DNA of 14,987 bases from Pseudomonadota bacterium. GTDB taxonomy: Bacteria > Pseudomonadota > Alphaproteobacteria > Rhizobiales > Rhizobiaceae. The notes under the pieces are model-generated. The model was not told the DNA's origin, ran no database searches, and worked only from the letters and a program-made list of their open reading frames with translations. Position numbers and translations under genes: made by a program. The stretch spans positions 1 to 14,987 of the forward strand of contig JAEZXF010000273.1 in assembly GCA_023419995.1 (NCBI GenBank), read 5' to 3'. Position 1 is the stretch's first letter; the number at the start of each line of letters is the position of its first letter. Below are positions 7,629 through 14,426 of this stretch, piece after piece.

Positions 7629-7669
7629 GACGAAATCCTTCGTCAAATTGCCTATTCATACTACGAATA
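7629..7669. promoter_or_regulatory. Candidate Lrp/AsnC operators in divergent gap
   Basis: Two perfect inverted repeats lie in an AT-rich island: GACGAA-N4-TTCGTC (7629-7644), overlapping the regulator's own ribosome-binding region, and TATTC-N7-GAATA (7653-7669). Their position suits autoregulation and control of the divergent dehydrogenase. Assignment to this regulator is inference. Confidence 0.4.
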
Positions 7670-7731
7670 TCACAAGTTCGGCGGTTTGAAACGCATGTCC
7701 TTCCGTGGCCTTCTCGACGGACGCTCACCAT

Positions 7732-7737
7732 GGAGGG
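7732..7737 (+). promoter_or_regulatory. Ribosome binding site favouring the GTG start at 7745
   Basis: GGAGGG ends seven bases before GTG at 7745, which opens directly into the Rossmann strand. The in-frame ATG at 7730 overlaps this site and has no comparable signal upstream. Confidence 0.6.
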
Positions 7738-7744
7738 AAAGTTT

Positions 7745-8851
7745 GTGAAAGACATCGTCGTCGTCGGGGCCGGCAAGATCGGCTCGACCATCGCCCTGAT
7801 GCTGGCCGAGACCGGCGACTACCGGGTCGTGCTGGCCGATCGCGATCCGGCACAGCTTGCCGCCGCGGAGACGCACGAGAACGTCGGGACCGCCGCGGTG
7901 GACATCGCCGACGCGGCGGCGCTGCGCGCACTTCTCGAGGGCAGGTTCGCCGTGCTGAGCGCCGCCCCCTTCCATCTGACGACGGCGATCGCCGAGGCCG
8001 CGGCCGATGCCGGCGTGCACTATCTCGACCTCACCGAGGACGTCGCCTCGACCCGACGCGTCAAGGAGCTGGCGAGGGACGCGGCTTGCGCCTTCATCCC
8101 GCAATGCGGGCTGGCGCCGGGCTTCATCTCGATCGTCGCCCACGACCTCGCCGGCCGGTTCGACCGCCTCGACACGGTGCGGCTGCGCGTCGGCGCGCTG
8201 CCGCAATATCCGTCGAACGCGCTCAACTACAATCTCACCTGGAGCACGGACGGCATCATCAACGAATACATCGAGCCGTGCGAGGCCATCGTCGACGGCC
8301 GCCTGATCGAGGTGCCGGCGATGGAGGAGCGCGAGGAGTTCTCGCTCGACGGCGTCACCTACGAGGCGTTCAACACCTCGGGCGGCCTCGGCACGTTGTG
8401 CGAGACGCTGGCCGGCAGGGTGCGCACGCTCAACTACCGCACCATCCGCTATCCCGGCCACGCCGCGATCATGAAGACGCTGCTGAACGACCTCAACCTG
8501 CGCAACCGGCGCGACCTGTTGAAGGACATCCTCGAGCAAGCGCTGCCCGCCACGGCGCAGGACGTGGTGATCGTCTTCGTCACCGTCAGTGGCATGAAGG
8601 GCGGGCGGCTGATGCAGGAGACCTACGCCCACAAGATCTACAGCGGCTTCGTCGCCGGCCGGCCGCGCAGCGCCATCCAGATCACCACGGCCGCCGGCAT
8701 CTGCGCCGTCCTCGACCTGCTGGCGGCGGGCAGGCTGCCGCAGAAGGGCTTCGTGAAGCAGGAGGACATCGCGCTCGCCGACTTCCTCGCCAACCGGTTC
8801 GGCCGGCGCTATGCCGACGAGGCGGGCCCCGCCCACGGCATCGCCGCCTGA
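7745..8851 (+). CDS. Saccharopine dehydrogenase family protein, possible lysine dehydrogenase
   Basis: From the GTG start this is a 368-residue NAD(P)-dependent oxidoreductase. Residues 1-35 form a Rossmann motif, VVVGAGKIG (5-13), with an acidic residue (Asp32) at the end of the second strand, which often favours NAD. The next block, VHYLDLTEDV (91-100) and IPQCGLAPGFISI (118-130), is characteristic of the saccharopine dehydrogenase/lysine 6-dehydrogenase fold. The length suits the short lysine 6-dehydrogenase type, which oxidises lysine to a cyclising semialdehyde, rather than fused eukaryotic enzymes. The divergent Lrp/AsnC gene fits amino-acid catabolism. The substrate is not proven; saccharopine or another amino acid remains possible. 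It ends at a strong terminator shared with the convergent TRAP operon. Confidence 0.85.
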   Translation: MKDIVVVGAGKIGSTIALMLAETGDYRVVLADRDPAQLAAAETHENVGTAAVDIADAAALRALLEGRFAVLSAAPFHLTTAIAEAAADAGVHYLDLTEDVASTRRVKELARDAACAFIPQCGLAPGFISIVAHDLAGRFDRLDTVRLRVGALPQYPSNALNYNLTWSTDGIINEYIEPCEAIVDGRLIEVPAMEEREEFSLDGVTYEAFNTSGGLGTLCETLAGRVRTLNYRTIRYPGHAAIMKTLLNDLNLRNRRDLLKDILEQALPATAQDVVIVFVTVSGMKGGRLMQETYAHKIYSGFVAGRPRSAIQITTAAGICAVLDLLAAGRLPQKGFVKQEDIALADFLANRFGRRYADEAGPAHGIAA

Positions 8852-8873
8852 CGGTCTGCAACCGCAACGAAAA

Positions 8874-8898
8874 GCCCGGCCGCGTCGGGCGGCCGGGC
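8874..8898. terminator. Bidirectional intrinsic terminator
   Basis: GCCCGGCCG (8874-8882) and CGGCCGGGC (8890-8898) pair perfectly across a 7-base loop. GTTTAGTTT follows on the plus strand, and the AACGAAAA before it gives a T-rich tract on the minus strand. It sits between the dehydrogenase stop and the dctM stop and should end both transcripts. Confidence 0.8.
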
Positions 8899-8923
8899 GT
8901 TTAGTTTGTCGGGGGCTTTCCCG

Positions 8924-10207
8924 TCAGAAGCCGCTGACGCTCGGCAGCCAGGTCGACAGCGACGGAACGAAGGTCAGAAGCAGGAGCACCAGAATATGCG
9001 CGAGGAAGAACGGCGGCATCTCGCGGATGATGTCTCCCATCTTGAGCTTCACCGCGGATGAAACCACGAACAGCAGCGCCCCCACCGGTGGCGTTATCAG
9101 GCCGATGGTCAGGTTCAGGATCACCACCATCGCGAAGTGGATCGGGTCGATGCCGAGCGAATGGGCGATGGGCGCGAGGATCGGCACCAGCACCATAACG
9201 CCGGGCAGCGGGTCCATGAACAGGCCGAAGACCAGCAGCAGCACGTTGACGGCGAGCAGGAAGACGATGGGGCTCAAATCCCACGACACGATGGCCTCGG
9301 CCAGCCGCTGCGGCACGCCCTCGATGATCAGCACCCAGGCGAAGGCGCGCGCGGCGGCGAGAATCAGCAGCACGGCGATCGAGATCAGCGCGGCGCGGAA
9401 GATGATCGACGGGATGTCCCTGAGCTTGAGCGAGCGGTAGAGGAACATGCCGCAGGCCAGCGCGTAGAAGATCGCGATGACGGAGGCCTCCGTCGGCGTG
9501 AACACGCCGGCGCGGATGCCGCCGATGATGATGACGATGAGAAGCAGCGCCGGCAGCGCATGGATCGTCGTCCTGACCATCTCCCGGCCGGCGGGCTTCG
9601 GGTCGCCGCCGCGATAGCCGCGCTTCCGCGACACGAAGAAGTTGGCGATGCACAGCGCGATGGCGATGATGACGCCCGGCACCATGCCGGCGATGAACAG
9701 CGCCCCGACCGAGACTTCCTCGACCTGCAGCGCGTAGATGATCATGATGATCGAAGGCGGGATGATGGGTCCGAGCACCGCGGCCGAGGCCGTCAGCGCG
9801 CCGGCATAGGATTTGTCGTAGCCGCTCTTCTCCATCATGCGGATCATCATCGCGCCGGGTCCGGCAGCATCGGCCAGCGCCGAGCCGGAAATGCCGGAGA
9901 ACAATGCCGCCGAGATGACGTTGGCGTAGCCCAGCCCGCCGCGCAGATGGCCGACGAACTGCGAGGCGAAGCGCAGCAGCACGTAGGTCATCGCCCCGCC
10001 GGTCATCAACTCGGCGGCGAGGATGAAGAACGGTACCGCCATCAGCGGGAACGAGTCGAGGCCCGAGAACATCTCCTTGACCACGACGAGATAGGGATAG
10101 TTGCTACCGAGCGAGACGGCGACGAAAGCCGAGATCGCCAGGGTGAAGGCGACGGGAAAGCCTGCCGCCAGCAGGATCACGAAGGTGAGAAAGAGTATCC
10201 AGGCCAC
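8924..10207 (-). CDS. dctM: TRAP transporter large permease subunit (DctM family)
   Basis: This is the large membrane subunit of a tripartite ATP-independent periplasmic transporter, which couples solute uptake to the sodium or proton gradient. The 427-residue product is almost entirely membrane helices. Family landmarks are GLDSFPLMAVPFFILAAELM (49-68), FSGISGSALADAAGPG (103-118), GPIIPPSIIMI (146-156) and the late ITPPVGALLFV stretch. Length is normal. The start is GTG; the site before it (a G-run about six bases upstream) is weak. It lies 122 bp after dctQ, a gap unusually wide for this gene pair and rich in GC palindromes such as CCGGGCCCGG (10317-10326). The substrate depends on the DctP partner. 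Last gene of the operon, ending at the shared terminator. Confidence 0.93.
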   Translation of the reverse strand: MAWILFLTFVILLAAGFPVAFTLAISAFVAVSLGSNYPYLVVVKEMFSGLDSFPLMAVPFFILAAELMTGGAMTYVLLRFASQFVGHLRGGLGYANVISAALFSGISGSALADAAGPGAMMIRMMEKSGYDKSYAGALTASAAVLGPIIPPSIIMIIYALQVEEVSVGALFIAGMVPGVIIAIALCIANFFVSRKRGYRGGDPKPAGREMVRTTIHALPALLLIVIIIGGIRAGVFTPTEASVIAIFYALACGMFLYRSLKLRDIPSIIFRAALISIAVLLILAAARAFAWVLIIEGVPQRLAEAIVSWDLSPIVFLLAVNVLLLVFGLFMDPLPGVMVLVPILAPIAHSLGIDPIHFAMVVILNLTIGLITPPVGALLFVVSSAVKLKMGDIIREMPPFFLAHILVLLLLTFVPSLSTWLPSVSGF

Positions 10208-10329
10208 GTCGTGCCCCCGCTAAGATGGTTCCAGACAACGACCGCAGCCGCGCTTGATGTGTCCGTTTCTGTTGCCGCCCCGCTCGCGCATCGGGCCGCC
10301 GGCGCCGGGTCGGCGTCCGGGCCCGGTCC

Positions 10330-10848
10330 CTAGGCGCTGAGGCTGCCGGAAAGATCGCCCGGCACGTCGGCCGCTTCCTTGAAGCGGTTCTCCGTCACGT
10401 AGCCGCGCACGATCAGCAGCAGGTGCACCGCGAGCAGCGCGAAGCCGACCGGGATCGCGGCGTAGACGTAGCTGAACGGGATGCGCGTCGCCGGCGTGAG
10501 CTGGAAGCGCATGCGCATGGCGTATGTGTAGCCGACCCAGATCATGATCGCGAAGAAGGCGAACAGGCAGACGACGATGACGGTCCTGAGCAGGCGCTGC
10601 GCGCGCGGCGACAGGGCGTCCATCAGGTTTCCGATCGCCACGTGGCCGCCGTAGCGGAGCGTCAGCCCCGCACCGATGAAGGTCATCCAGACCATCATGT
10701 AGCGGGCGACCTCTTCGGCCCACGGGATCGAGTAGTTGGTCAGGTAGCGCAGCGACACGTTGGCAAAGACGATCACGGACATCGCGCCGAGAAGGAGGAT
10801 GAGAGCCCATTTGTTGAGCTCGACGAATGCATTCTCAAGCTTGCTCAA
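10330..10848 (-). CDS. dctQ: TRAP transporter small permease subunit (DctQ family)
   Basis: From the TTG start this is a 172-residue, four-helix membrane protein that partners DctM. Visible are a first helix WALILLLGAMSVIVFANVSLRY, the family motif IPWAEEVARYMMVWMTFIGAG, in which the conserved acidic pair precedes helix two, a third helix around VIVVCLFAFFAIMIWVGY, and a last helix near IPVGFALLAVHLLLIV. The TTG at 10848 is chosen because AGGAG stands exactly seven bases upstream; a GTG at 10878 would add ten basic residues and has no comparable site. It lies 76 bp after dctP, with a hairpin between, an arrangement that could allow more binding protein than permease to be made. Confidence 0.9.
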   Translation of the reverse strand: MSKLENAFVELNKWALILLLGAMSVIVFANVSLRYLTNYSIPWAEEVARYMMVWMTFIGAGLTLRYGGHVAIGNLMDALSPRAQRLLRTVIVVCLFAFFAIMIWVGYTYAMRMRFQLTPATRIPFSYVYAAIPVGFALLAVHLLLIVRGYVTENRFKEAADVPGDLSGSLSA

Positions 10849-10855
10849 GGAACGT

Positions 10856-10860
10856 CTCCT
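10856..10860 (-). promoter_or_regulatory. Ribosome binding site fixing the dctQ TTG start
   Basis: On the minus strand AGGAG, within a longer GAGGGGAGGAG purine run, is seven bases before TTG at 10848. It supports this start over the in-frame GTG at 10878. Confidence 0.55.
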
Positions 10861-10871
10861 CCCCTCGGCGA

Positions 10872-10895
10872 CCGGCACGAGCGCTGTCCTGCCGG
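10872..10895 (-). other. Intercistronic hairpin between dctP and dctQ
   Basis: CCGGCA and TGCCGG (outer arms 10890-10895 and 10872-10877) enclose 12 bases with an inner AGCGCT palindrome. No T-run follows. It could protect the upstream dctP message or cause partial termination; this role is inferred. Confidence 0.35.
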
Positions 10896-10924
10896 CCTCT
10901 CGATGTCCGCGTCCTGGCCGCGGG

Positions 10925-11920
10925 CTACTCCGTGGCGATGATCTGGTCGATCAGATCCTTGCTGTAGGTCTTGTAGTACTCCTCGTAGGCCGGGGCGAGA
11001 GCCTCCTGGAAGGCGCCCTTCTGCTCGGCCGAGAGCTGGCCCACGTTCATGCCGGCGGCCTTGAGCTGCTCGACGCCGGAGCTTTCGGCGTTGTCGACGA
11101 AGCCGCGCATGGCCACCACGGCCTCGGCCGCCGCCTTCTTGAAGACCTCCTTGTCCTCGTCGGACAGGCCATTCCACAGGTCCTGCGAGACGAGAAGCAT
11201 CGCCGGCGAATAGACGTGGCCGGAGACGGTCAGGTACTTCTGCACTTCCGAGAGCTTGGCCGAGGTGATGACCGAGAGCGGGTTCTCCTGCCCGTCGATC
11301 GTGCCCTGCTCGAGCGCGCCGAGCACTTCCGGCCAGGCCATCGGGGTTGGCGCGGCGCCCAGCGTCTGGAAGGCGGTGATGTGGATCGGGTTCTCCATCG
11401 TGCGCAGCTTCAGGCCGGCGACGTCGGCCGGCGCGGCGATGGCGTTGCGGTTGTTGGTGATGTGGCGGAAGCCCTGCTCGCCCCAGGCGAGCGCCACCAG
11501 GCCGACCGAATCGAACTTGGTCAGGATGTCCTGGCCGATCGGGCCATCGAGCACGGTGCGGGCATGCTTCAGGTCGCGGAACAGGAACGGGATGTCGAAC
11601 ACGCCGGTTTCGGGCACGAAGTTCGACAGCGTGCCGGAGGACACGATGGTCGCCTCGACCGTGCCGAGCTGGACGCCCTCGATCACCTCACGCTCGCCGC
11701 CGAGGCCCGACGACGGGAAGTGGCGGAACACGAAGCGGCCATCCGTCTCGGCCTCGACCACTTCCTGCCACTTGGCCGCGGCGACGCCGTAGTGCGAGGT
11801 GGTCGCCAGCGCGTAGCCGAGCTTGATTTCCTGCTGGGCATTCGCCGCACCGGCGAATGCGGCGACGGAGAAGGCGACGGCGGCGGCCGCCGGAGCGAAA
11901 CGCTTCAAGAACTGCTGCAT
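10925..11920 (-). CDS. dctP: TRAP transporter substrate-binding protein (DctP family)
   Basis: This is the periplasmic solute receptor of the TRAP system. The 331-residue precursor starts with a basic N-terminus, a hydrophobic alanine-rich core and an A-N-A cleavage site (26-28), giving a mature protein starting near Gln29. Family signatures are visible: KLGYALATTSHYG (33-45), a GTVEATIVSSG block (86-96), DIPFLFRDLKHA (109-120), and KLRTMENPIH (171-180), whose Arg173 corresponds to the arginine that normally binds the ligand carboxylate, followed by AAPTPMAWPEVLGALEQGTIDGQENP (189-214). An organic acid is therefore the probable ligand, but its identity cannot be read from sequence. First gene of dctP-dctQ-dctM. 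The ATG has GGGAGG about ten bases upstream, directly adjoining a 12-bp palindrome. Confidence 0.95.
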   Translation of the reverse strand: MQQFLKRFAPAAAAVAFSVAAFAGAANAQQEIKLGYALATTSHYGVAAAKWQEVVEAETDGRFVFRHFPSSGLGGEREVIEGVQLGTVEATIVSSGTLSNFVPETGVFDIPFLFRDLKHARTVLDGPIGQDILTKFDSVGLVALAWGEQGFRHITNNRNAIAAPADVAGLKLRTMENPIHITAFQTLGAAPTPMAWPEVLGALEQGTIDGQENPLSVITSAKLSEVQKYLTVSGHVYSPAMLLVSQDLWNGLSDEDKEVFKKAAAEAVVAMRGFVDNAESSGVEQLKAAGMNVGQLSAEQKGAFQEALAPAYEEYYKTYSKDLIDQIIATE

Positions 11921-11936
11921 GTCTAGGATACCTCCC

Positions 11937-11948
11937 GTTTGCGCAAAC
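11937..11948. promoter_or_regulatory. Perfect 12-bp palindrome before dctP, candidate operator
   Basis: GTTTGCGCAAAC is its own reverse complement and directly adjoins the dctP ribosome site. A short symmetrical site with central GCGC resembles operators of LacI- or similar dimeric repressors. No regulator gene lies beside the operon within the window, so the binding protein is unknown. Confidence 0.45.
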
Positions 11949-12035
11949 CAGAATGCGAAACCCGCCCGGCATGGCTTGCGGCTTTATTTGGGCGCCCCGA
12001 AGAACAGGGGACGGCCGGACCAGTCTCGTTGCCTG

Positions 12036-12064
12036 CTTTTGTGCCTCATCACGCCCCCTGTCAA
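12036..12064 (-). promoter_or_regulatory. Possible promoter of the TRAP operon
   Basis: On the minus strand CTTGACA (hexamer 12059-12064) is a good alphaproteobacterial -35 element. With 17-bp spacing the -10 candidate is CAAAAG (12036-12041), a poor match. The start of transcription would lie about 110 bp before dctP. Confidence 0.3.
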
Positions 12065-12090
12065 GCAGAGGCAAAGCTGCCGCGCGTCAG

Positions 12091-12107
12091 GGTCCATGAG
12101 GTGGACC
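12091..12107. promoter_or_regulatory. Inverted repeat GGTCCA-N5-TGGACC
   Basis: Perfect 6-bp arms lie around TGAGG, about 27 bp upstream of the possible -35 element of the TRAP operon. The position would suit an activator, but this is inferred from symmetry and placement only. Confidence 0.25.
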
Positions 12108-12227
12108 GGTACCGGCACGGGCACGGCACGCCGTTCCTTGAGGAACCGGATGAAAACAACGGGATAGAACCTTCCCATAGGTGAGGTTCGTGCATGAGAT
12201 CGATGTGCGGGGGAAGGCGGGGAAGCC

Positions 12228-12803
12228 CTATTGATCGTCTCCGCTCCAGCGCGTCAGCCGGTCGCCGGGGTCGATGCCGGCCCATTCGACGAGCCGCGCC
12301 GCGATCTCGCGCACCATCGCCTCCACCGATGCGGGCTTCGTGTAGAAGGGCGGCACCGGCGGCGCGATCACCGCGCCCATGCGCGCCAGCCGCAGCATCG
12401 ATTCGAGATGGCCCTCGTGCAGCGGCGCCTCGCGCGGGGCGAGCACCAGCCGCCGCTTCTCCTTCAGCGTCACGTCGGCGGCGCGCGTCAGCAGATTGTC
12501 GCCGAGGCCGTGGGCGATCGCCGCCAGCGACCGCATCGAGCAGGGGACGACGATCATCCCCGCCGTCCTGAACGAGCCGGACGCGACGGGCGCGGCGAGG
12601 TCGCCGGGGCCGTGGACATGCGCGGCCAGCGCCTCGATCCGGGCGACGCCGTCCTCGCCCAGCTCGTGGCGGATGCTGAGCCGCGCGCCGCGCGAGACGA
12701 TCAGATGCGTCTCGACGCCGGCCTCGCGCAGGAGGCGCAGCACCTCGACGGCCAGCGCCGCCCCCGACGCGCCGGTGACGCCGACGACCAGGCGCGCGGT
12801 CAT
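12228..12803 (-). CDS. ubiX: Flavin prenyltransferase UbiX
   Basis: UbiX attaches a dimethylallyl group to reduced FMN, making the prenylated flavin cofactor that UbiD decarboxylases need. The 191-residue protein has normal length and the family's features: nucleotide-fold start VVGVTGASGAALAVEVL (6-22), LIVSRGA (34-40), the VASGSFRTAGMIVVPCSMRSLAAIAHG block (73-99), LLTRAADVTLKEKRRLVLAPRE (104-125) and MGAVIAPPVPPFYTKP (142-157), with conserved serine, arginine and lysine positions of the active site. Its ATG overlaps the ubiD stop as ATGA, so translation is probably coupled and the product is made next to its user. Role in ubiquinone synthesis is inferred from the partner. Confidence 0.95.
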   Translation of the reverse strand: MTARLVVGVTGASGAALAVEVLRLLREAGVETHLIVSRGARLSIRHELGEDGVARIEALAAHVHGPGDLAAPVASGSFRTAGMIVVPCSMRSLAAIAHGLGDNLLTRAADVTLKEKRRLVLAPREAPLHEGHLESMLRLARMGAVIAPPVPPFYTKPASVEAMVREIAARLVEWAGIDPGDRLTRWSGDDQ

Positions 12804-14308
12804 TGCGGCCGCGTCCCCGTGCCGCCGGGAAAGAACTCGTGCCAGCGCTCGGCGACCCGCTGCTCGACCTCCTGCGGCATCTTCAGCCCGACGCCCCATT
12901 CGCGCGTGGTCTCGGAGCCGATCTTGCGCGTCGCGTCGAACCCGACCTTGCCGCCGAGCCCCTCCAGCGGCGAGGCGAAGTCGAGCTGGTCGACCGGCGT
13001 GCGTTCCAGCACCATCAGGTCGCGCGACGGGTCCATGCGGGTGGCGAGCGCCCACATCACGTCCGGCCACGAGCGGATGTCGATGTCGTCGTCGACCACG
13101 ATCACCATCTTGGTCATCTGGAACTGCGGCAGCAGCGACCACAGCCCCATCATGACGCGCCGCGCCTGGCCGGGATAGCGCTTGTCGATGGAGATCACCG
13201 CGATGCGGTAGGAGCTCGCCTCCGGCGGCAGCCACACGTCGACGATCTCGGGAAGCTGCTGTCGCAGCAGCGGCTTGAAGACGTCCAGCAACGCATCCCC
13301 CAGCACGGAAGGCTCATCCGGCGCGCGGCCGGTGAAGGTTGTCAGATAATGCGCGTTGTCGCGCAGGAACATGCGCTTCAACGTGAAGACGGGATAGTGG
13401 GCCGGCGAGTTGTAGTAGCCGGTGTGGTCGCCGAACGGCCCCTCCAGCGCGGTCTCCTGCGCCGACACGGTGCCCTCGAGGACGATCTCGGCGCTCGCCG
13501 GCACGTGCAGCGGGATGCTCGCGCAGGGCGCGAGCGCCGAGCGCCGGCCGTTTATCATCCCGGCCAGCGCCAGCTCGGACACGCCCTCGGGCGCCGGCAT
13601 CACCGAGGCGATCATCGTCGCCGGGTCCGCGCCGATGACGACCGCCACCGGCGTGTCCTCGCCGCGCGCCTGCCACATGCGATGATGCGCCGCACCGCCG
13701 CGCATCGGCAGCCAGCGCATGATCGCCCGGTCGCGATCCAGCACCTGCATGCGGTAGATTCCGAGGTTGTAGGTCGACAGATCGTCCGCGCCCGGCGCGC
13801 GGGTGACGACGATCGGCCAGGTGATCAGCGGCCCCGCATCGTCCGGCCAGCAATGCTGCACCGGAAGCAGGGAGAGGTCCGGGTCGGCCTCCCGCCAGGC
13901 CCGCGGCCGCGACACGGCCCGCGGCCGCGCCAGCAGCGCGCCCCTGGCCGCAGGCAGCAGCGCCCGCGCCTCGCGAAGGCTCTGCGGCGGCCTGGGCGCG
14001 CGCAGCCAGGCCATCATTTCGCCCAATGATTTCAATCCGTTGATGTCCGTACCGAGACCGGAGGCGACGCGCTCCCGCGTGCCAAACAAGTTGGTCACGA
14101 CAGGAAGACGCGCCGCCTCGCCCCTGACGTCGAGCGGCCTGGATAGTCGCAGCACAGCCCCCCCAGCTGCGATCACCTGCCGGTGAAGCTCGGTGATTTC
14201 CAGACGCATCGACACCGGGACTCCGACCTCGCACACCTGTCCTGCGTCCAAAAGAAAGGACAGGTACGAGCCGAGATCGGAAAAAGACTGAATGTGGCGT
14301 TGATGCAT
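12800..14308 (-). CDS. ubiD: UbiD family decarboxylase, probable 3-polyprenyl-4-hydroxybenzoate decarboxylase
   Basis: UbiD removes the carboxyl group of the prenylated 4-hydroxybenzoate intermediate in ubiquinone synthesis, using prenyl-FMN from UbiX; the step needs no oxygen. The 502-residue product aligns in my reading along its whole length with E. coli UbiD (497 aa). Landmarks include LEITELHRQV (36-45), NLFGTRERVA (73-82), CWPDDAGPLITWP (153-165), TYNLGIYRMQVLDR (179-192), PASAEIVLEG (270-279), EGPFGDHTGYY (289-299), GRAPDEPSVLGDAL (327-340), and later RVMMGLWS, TRMDP and LDFASP. The ATG at 14308 is chosen because its N-terminus matches the family and because the predicted transcript starts about 15 bases upstream; its ribosome site is weak. 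Another UbiD substrate is possible, but similarity to the ubiquinone type is high. Confidence 0.94.
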   Translation of the reverse strand: MHQRHIQSFSDLGSYLSFLLDAGQVCEVGVPVSMRLEITELHRQVIAAGGAVLRLSRPLDVRGEAARLPVVTNLFGTRERVASGLGTDINGLKSLGEMMAWLRAPRPPQSLREARALLPAARGALLARPRAVSRPRAWREADPDLSLLPVQHCWPDDAGPLITWPIVVTRAPGADDLSTYNLGIYRMQVLDRDRAIMRWLPMRGGAAHHRMWQARGEDTPVAVVIGADPATMIASVMPAPEGVSELALAGMINGRRSALAPCASIPLHVPASAEIVLEGTVSAQETALEGPFGDHTGYYNSPAHYPVFTLKRMFLRDNAHYLTTFTGRAPDEPSVLGDALLDVFKPLLRQQLPEIVDVWLPPEASSYRIAVISIDKRYPGQARRVMMGLWSLLPQFQMTKMVIVVDDDIDIRSWPDVMWALATRMDPSRDLMVLERTPVDQLDFASPLEGLGGKVGFDATRKIGSETTREWGVGLKMPQEVEQRVAERWHEFFPGGTGTRPQ

Positions 14309-14322
14309 GGTCGGCTCGGTAC

Positions 14323-14374
14323 AGCATGGATCATGACACAGCCGAAAGGGCATCTCTTTGCGATAACGCAAAGA
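14323..14374 (-). promoter_or_regulatory. Predicted FixK/FNR-type class II promoter of ubiD-ubiX
   Basis: With the shared box centred at 14364.5, a class II start (centre at -41.5) would fall at 14323. The minus-strand hexamer at the matching -12 to -7 (14335-14330) is CATGAT, four of six bases of TATAAT. This leaves a 15-base leader before the ubiD ATG. Confidence 0.45.
14355..14374. promoter_or_regulatory. FixK/FNR-type box shared by two divergent operons
   Basis: TCTTTGCGATAACGCAAAGA is a perfect 8-bp inverted repeat around ATAA. Its core TTGC-N6-GCAA (14358-14371) fits the CRP/FNR-superfamily pattern TTG(A/C)-N6-(T/G)CAA described for FixK-type regulators. The second half-site pair is TTGCG rather than the classic FNR TTGAT. 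It lies between the ubiD and DUF6455-like start codons, about 56 and 62 bp from them. Confidence 0.6.
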
Positions 14375-14406
14375 ACCGCGACCACCCGGGGACTAGGTTT
14401 CGGCGA
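14355..14406 (+). promoter_or_regulatory. Predicted FixK/FNR-type class II promoter of the DUF6455-like gene
   Basis: TAGGTT at 14394-14399 sits where a -10 element should be if the box is centred at -41.5 and transcription starts at 14406. It keeps three of six TATAAT bases, including the first TA and last T. The resulting 21-base leader contains the GGGAGG ribosome site at 14415-14420. Confidence 0.4.
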
Positions 14407-14426
14407 ACGACGCAGGGAGGCAAGTC

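Larger units (their letters stand above)
11921..12227. other. Gene-free region upstream of the TRAP operon
   Basis: These 307 bp separate the ubiX stop from the dctP start; both genes run on the minus strand. No credible gene is seen. It contains the GTTTGCGCAAAC palindrome, a possible minus-strand promoter near 12036-12064, the inverted repeat GGTCCA-N5-TGGACC (12091-12107) and a small GTTCC/GGAAC hairpin near 12132-12145. A strong terminator for ubiD-ubiX is not visible. Confidence 0.6.

Noticed and set aside
6961..7791. In-frame upstream extension of ade across the repeat element and part of the Lrp gene.
   Set aside because: It would overlap the regulator on the same strand and code through repeats; the ATG at 6960 has a good ribosome site and the normal N-terminus.
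11823..12184. Small plus-strand open frames upstream of dctP.
   Set aside because: They overlap the dctP start or lack ribosome sites, and they resemble no known family.
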